In this document: positions 60,901 through 64,000 of the stretch, piece after piece
Numbering within the stretch: the first letter of the stretch is position 1
How the letters are laid out: every line of letters starts with the position of its first letter
Notes under the pieces: model-generated
The model's input: only the letters and a program-made list of their open reading frames with translations
Database searches by the model: none
Told to the model about the DNA's origin: nothing
Position numbers and translations under genes: made by a program
NCBI GenBank assembly: GCA_963678675.1
Contig: OY783199.1
Coordinates: 24,673,546 to 24,737,545 of the forward strand
Origin: Xiphydria camelus
Taxonomy: Eukaryota > Arthropoda > Insecta > Hymenoptera > Xiphydriidae
Direction: 5' to 3'
Length of the DNA stretch: 64,000 nucleotides

Positions 60901-61000
60901 GGAATACATCGATGGTGAAGTTCTGGGAACCACTACGGTAAACAAGAATTCGACAGTGCAAAAATTTCTCCGAAAACGAAATAGTATCTTGCGTAATTAA
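57968..61000 (+). CDS. Transposon passenger protein, SAMD3-like, 555 aa
   Basis: Exons 57968-58450, 58847-59176, 59665-59798, 59898-60090, 60406-60612 and 60680-61000 join in consistent phases (0, 0, 2, 0, 0) with GT-AG borders; 1668 nt, ending TAA. The N-terminal part (residues 1-90) is Cys/Lys-rich and could be a small ubiquitin-like fold (DYEIPDKSDVNVVLIQ). An acidic linker follows. Residues about 225-310 (AMSIVAAYPLLRGG, TQLSTWVRNHRSNMKKKTLK) and 335-390 (VKRLLKITLSHRRTWIEKEA, IVDIIQKYPQLKEY) resemble repeated blocks of animal 'sterile alpha motif domain-containing protein 3-like' entries, many of which are transposon-borne. I see no SAM domain itself. Its role in transposition is unknown. 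The frame is intact, which argues for selection or recent insertion. The start ATG is the first after an in-frame TAA at 57961. Confidence 0.75.
60124..60344. mobile_element. MITE with CATTGAG/CACTAAG ends and TA duplication, inside a passenger-gene intron
   Basis: The left end is CATTGAGAAAAAAAGTTTTT. The right end, reverse-complemented, is CACTAAGAAAAAATGAGTTG. Both arms contain CAACTCAATTTT and GGGCG(T/C)TCAAC. TA flanks both sides (60122-60123, 60345-60346). It makes up most of the 315-bp fourth intron of the passenger gene. Confidence 0.8.
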
Positions 61001-61008
61001 ACCAAATA

Positions 61009-61136
61009 GGGCCAGTTGTTTCAACTTCTAGGTAAAATTTATCCTCTCGGTAAACCGCTTATTGGCTACTCTGATTGACTGATAAGCGGTTTACCGAGAG
61101 GATAAATTTTACCTAGAAGTTGGAACAACTGGGGCC
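61009..61136. mobile_element. 128-bp foldback MITE with ATA duplication
   Basis: The arms 61009-61062 and 61082-61136 are nearly perfect inverted repeats (GCCAGTTGTTTCAACTTCTA and onward) around a 19-base loop. ATA is present on both sides (61006-61008, 61137-61139). It starts 8 bp after the passenger stop codon. The GGGCC-type end and 3-bp duplication suggest a PIF/Harbinger-like origin, but this is not certain. Confidence 0.75.
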
Positions 61137-61489
61137 ATACATAGATGTTTCTACATATATATGCGGCAGTCACAATTTTTTAGTTTACAATCTCAAATAT
61201 TTAGTTTACATGCATGTAATATATATGTAAAATATATTTTACAATAACAATAATTTTTTTATTACTTTATAAAACGCCTTCGCACTGTATATAGATAAAA
61301 GATGACCAGTAAAGGAAAACAATTCAGCTGGAAAAAAATGCAAAGTAGTTTTTATGGAGCATCAGAAGAGCTTTTTTTGCAGAAACAGCTCTTTTGAAGC
61401 TCCCTATAAGAAAAAACTTTTGGAATTTGATAATAGCTGCGCTATTTTCTTTTATAATCACTTTTTATCTATAATTTACTCGTTTTAAA

Positions 61490-61687
61490 TGTGTTAAAAT
61501 AACACGTTTACAATGTGTTAAAATAACACGTTTACAATGTGTTATACCGGATTAAAACGTTTTAAACGGTTCACTTTAACACGTTTAAAACGTATTATAC
61601 ATTAAAACGCCAGGAAACGTTTAAAACTTAACTACAAGGATTTACACACGTAAAGTGTGTAAATATAACACACTTCCATTTGCAGTG
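61490..61687. repeat. Right subterminal repeat array and terminal inverted repeat
   Basis: The unit AATGTGTTAAAATAACACGT occurs twice in tandem (about 61488-61530), followed by TTTAACACGTTTAAAACG variants and the 23-bp terminal repeat at 61665-61687. It mirrors the left end. Confidence 0.75.
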
Positions 61688-61689
61688 TA

Positions 61690-62679
61690 CCGATTCGTGT
61701 CGCGACGAACTATAAAAGTCAAAAGGTAGAGAGAAAGATCGAGTGGCCGGAGGAAACGTGGAAAATGTCAAGGCACTCCACGCAACGCGTCTCGCAACGT
61801 ATCGGATTCCTTTTGCAATTGTAGATTTATTTATTGATATGAGGACAATGATCTCCCTTCGATTCGTCATCTCCGTCGTTCGTTTCTCATTCCTCAAGAT
61901 ATACAAGCGCAGAAGAATCTGATTTACTGGATAGTGGCTCATACGCGCCAATTATGGGAAGAGGTAATTTGTTCGTTATTATGGGTAAGTATTTCACCGC
62001 AATATACGTAGTTGAAATGATTTAAGAATCGTTTCTAAACTATGTTGAGTATATTCCTTCGGTAGCTACGCTTGAAAATGTATTATGGAAATTAGAGAAA
62101 TTGAATATTTTTATAATCGATACTAGATCGATCTAAGTATAATGGCTTATTTTTTCCATGACGATGATTCTTAAGTTTGAATGTAAGAATCAATAAAATG
62201 ACAAACGTCGCAAAACAAACGTTAAACATTAGCACTGTGTTTAGTAATTATTCTCCGCGCGCTTACGTGTCACTCGAACATTTCGAACATAAAGGTCAAA
62301 GTGTGAGTTCTATTATCATAGTCATAATATTGACGCACGAGAGTACGCATACTCCGCAATAACTTGCTTCCACTGTGTGTTACAGGAATATGATTATCTT
62401 GAAATTTTTCTTCAAAATAGATTTTTGTACTGTCGTAACCATTCGACTAATTAGAACAAAAATTTCACTTTGAAAGAGAGGCTCTCGACGACTTTGAGAT
62501 ACGGCAGCTCTTTCGAAACGCACATATTTGCTCAACGTAAGCAACGTCAAATTTTTCTCTTTTCTTGTCAAGATCGATTTAAGTGTGGTACACTAGGCGG
62601 ATTGCATTTGAGAAAGCACATTGTTGCAAAAAGAGGCGACGATAAGAAAATATATAAGAAAAACACAAACGATGAAAAG
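61690..62679. other. Host DNA between the transposon and tRNA-Asn, possible unassigned exons
   Basis: Some plus-strand splice-like signals are present: a strong donor TTATGG|GTAAGT at 61984, GTGAGT at 62302 and an acceptor GTGTTACAG at about 62385-62393. Short open frames lie around them (LIYWIVAHTRQLWEE near 61920-61965, YSPRAYVSLEHFEHKGQS ending at 62301, EYDYLEIFLQNRF from 62394). I could not join them in a consistent phase or recognise a family, so no gene is called. Confidence 0.3.
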
Positions 62680-62699
62680 GCCTCCGTGGCGCAATTGGC

Positions 62700-62736
<37 letters not shown>

Positions 62737-62753
62737 GAGCCCACCCGGGGGCG
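62680..62753 (+). tRNA. tRNA-Asn (anticodon GTT)
   Basis: A 74-nt cloverleaf: the acceptor GCCTCCG pairs with CGGGGGC (one G-U), discriminator G; the D-arm contains GCGCAATTGGCTAGCGC; the anticodon arm is TTCGGCTGTTAACCGAA with GTT; the T-arm GGTGGTTCGAGCCCACC carries the canonical TTCGAGC B box. No intron. It matches the standard metazoan tRNA-Asn. Confidence 0.97.
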
Positions 62754-63170
62754 GGATTTTTTGTCCTTTATTACATTTTAGCTCCAATTATGAATTGAAT
62801 AAAACGAGCAATTCAATACCCAGTCGTTAAGAATGGGGTATAAGTGTGTATGTGCATGTGAATGTACAAGCCTGACAATAGCTATACGCCCCAGAAAATA
62901 AGTTTGAATATCTTGAAGAACCGGTGTAGAATAATTGAAGAAATTAGAAAATTCTTATTTATTCAAAACACGTATACGTATGCATATTGCTTAAAAAACG
63001 CACTCAGTCACATACATTATTGAGTTCATGATCCCTTTAATACATTCATTACTTAGAGCCTTTCTAAAGAAACGTTCCTATTTATTTACGATCAAAACAA
63101 TACTCAATCTTTCTCGAGTTTAACGTCGATTAATAAAATATATCAGTTTGGTCCATTAAAAAAACACCTA

Positions 63171-63243
63171 TGACCCCGACGTGATTTGAACACGCAACCT
63201 TCTGATCTGGAGTCAGACGCGCTAGCCGTTGCGCCACGGGGCC
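63171..63243 (-). tRNA. tRNA-Trp (anticodon CCA)
   Basis: A 73-nt gene on the minus strand: acceptor GGCCCCG pairs with CGGGGTC (one G-U), discriminator A; the anticodon arm GTCTGACTCCAGATCAGA contains CCA; the T-arm TGCGTGTTCAAATCACG carries GTTCAAATC. It matches the standard metazoan tRNA-Trp. It is about 420 bp from tRNA-Asn in the opposite orientation. Confidence 0.97.
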
Positions 63244-63310
63244 TTGTGCTTACTTATTCTCTTTCGTAATATAGATCATACGACACATGCAAGCAATAAC
63301 TAACAACATC

Positions 63311-63542
63311 GTCTACAAATATGAAACCGTAATTTGAATATCTGATATAAGTGGGTTTTTCAATCGTTACGTATAAATAATTCAGTCTCATCTGATGCCT
63401 CTCACAGGTGTTGCAGCGTGGTCGTCCTTGATCGCTGCAACACCTATGAGAGGCATCAGATGAGACTTAATTATATTTATACGTAACGATTGAAAAACCC
63501 ACTTATATCAGATATTCAAATTACGGTTTCATATTTGTAGAC
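63311..63542. repeat. 232-bp near-perfect foldback
   Basis: The left arm 63311-63418 and right arm 63433-63542 are inverted copies (about 108 bp, with one clear substitution and a small indel in the ATAAAT region), around a 14-base loop. The outer ends are GTCTAC and GTAGAC. No target duplication is visible. It has no coding capacity; a transcript would form a long hairpin. Confidence 0.9.
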
Positions 63543-64000
63543 TGTTCGGTCGCCGCGCGGTATATTAAATTGAACCTCCTCGGGGTTGTAAGGCCGGAGG
63601 ACACTTTGCGTGACGCGACTAATTGCCCGAAACTACCGGAAGGTAACGTTCCAACCTATCGGCCAGTTCAAATGATTTGCACTGTATTTATGCTATAATT
63701 AACAATATATTTAACGACAGAAATATAGACTACAACTTAATGATTGAATTGATTGTTCTAGCGTTTACTCGCTGAATGTACTGTAGGTTCCATGATACTT
63801 AAGTTGACTCGGCGAATAGGACCTTGAAGGCCTTGACGACTGCGAGATGGGTTATTATTATTAATTGTCCTTTGGTAGGCGGAAGGGGTTGCGTCACTTG
63901 ACGCTATGCACCCTTATTGGTCGAAGGAGAAATGTTGGGAGAGCAGTCGATGACGCTGGGAACCTTTTAGAATCGGTATCAAAAGAAGCGAGGGTACCGT
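63543..64000. other. Right edge of the window, no recognised gene
   Basis: The stretch begins TGTTCGGTCGCCGCGCGG directly after the foldback and contains GC-rich segments around an AT-rich middle. It could be the start of an LTR or simply unique DNA; the window ends before this can be judged. No open frame is worth calling. Confidence 0.35.

Larger units (their letters stand above)
54023..61687. mobile_element. Complete CACTA/EnSpm-type (CMC superfamily) DNA transposon, 7,665 bp
   Basis: The two ends read inward CACTGCAAATGGAAGTGTGT, continuing to a perfect 23-bp terminal inverted repeat, and the dinucleotide TA lies just outside both ends (54021-54022 and 61688-61689). The first and last roughly 200 bp are packed with GTGTTA, AACACG and TTTAAAACG motifs in both orientations, the subterminal-repeat architecture typical of CACTA elements. 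Two divergent genes fill the interior: a zinc-finger transposase on the minus strand (57436-54506) and a passenger gene on the plus strand (57968-61000), separated by about 530 bp that must contain both promoters. Both genes splice to open frames without stops. Smaller MITEs have inserted into it. Superfamily assignment rests on terminal bases, subterminal repeats and tnp2-like motifs in the transposase. It appears intact; activity is not proven. Confidence 0.88.

Noticed and set aside
60641..61024. Minus-strand 127-residue open frame
   Set aside because: Antisense shadow of the last passenger exon, running into the foldback MITE.
63543..64000. Start of an LTR retrotransposon (TGTTCGG...)
   Set aside because: Only the TG start is suggestive; no second LTR, primer site or coding region is inside the window.

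Overview
The window looks like a piece of an insect nuclear genome, most likely an ant or another hymenopteran. The non-coding DNA is AT-moderate but extremely rich in CpG and CGCG runs, the genes have GT-AG introns of very unequal size, and TA-flanked MITEs and mariner relics are scattered through it. The species call is an inference from composition and protein style; no database was consulted. One assembly gap of exactly 200 N lies at 36289-36488.

Four protein-coding loci can be supported. (1) A Phactr (phosphatase and actin regulator) gene on the plus strand. Nine exons at 16673-22795 join in perfect phase into a protein with three C-terminal RPEL motifs and the family's invariant FHRP end. 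A candidate first exon at 6230-6440 has the correct phase and a strong donor, and would give a 572-residue protein. (2) The last two exons, on the minus strand (28199-27532), of a Ser/Thr kinase that resembles S6KL/RSKR. The rest of the kinase is not visible in the window. (3) A two-coding-exon plus-strand gene (50575-52225) for a 514-residue secreted Ala/Glu/Lys/Pro-rich protein with S-x-E clusters. It probably has an untranslated first exon driven by a TATA box at 48007. (4) A complete 7,665-bp DNA transposon (54023-61687) with two divergent genes.

The transposon is the most notable object. It has 23-bp perfect terminal inverted repeats beginning CACTG, flanking TA on both sides, and subterminal arrays of short GTGTTA/AACACGTTT repeats. 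Its minus-strand gene (three exons, 864 aa) fuses two C2H2 zinc fingers to a CACTA/EnSpm (tnp2-like) DDE transposase. Its plus-strand gene (six exons, 555 aa) resembles the 'SAMD3-like' passenger proteins of animal elements. Both reading frames are uninterrupted once spliced, so the copy may be young and active. MITEs with CACTGAG ends and TA flanks occur elsewhere in the window and also inside introns of the transposon. A separate 128-bp foldback sits 8 bp after the passenger stop codon.

Layout: 1-6229 non-coding, probably upstream of or intronic to Phactr; 6230-22795 Phactr with a 10-kb first intron holding a MITE, foldbacks and a diverged direct repeat; 22796-27531 probable Phactr 3' UTR and intergenic DNA; 27532-28199 kinase tail; 28200-48000 CpG-rich DNA with no recognised gene, one mariner relic, MITEs and the gap; 48007-52225 secreted-protein gene; 54023-61687 transposon; 62680-62753 tRNA-Asn(GTT); 63171-63243 tRNA-Trp(CCA), minus strand; 63311-63542 a 232-bp near-perfect foldback.
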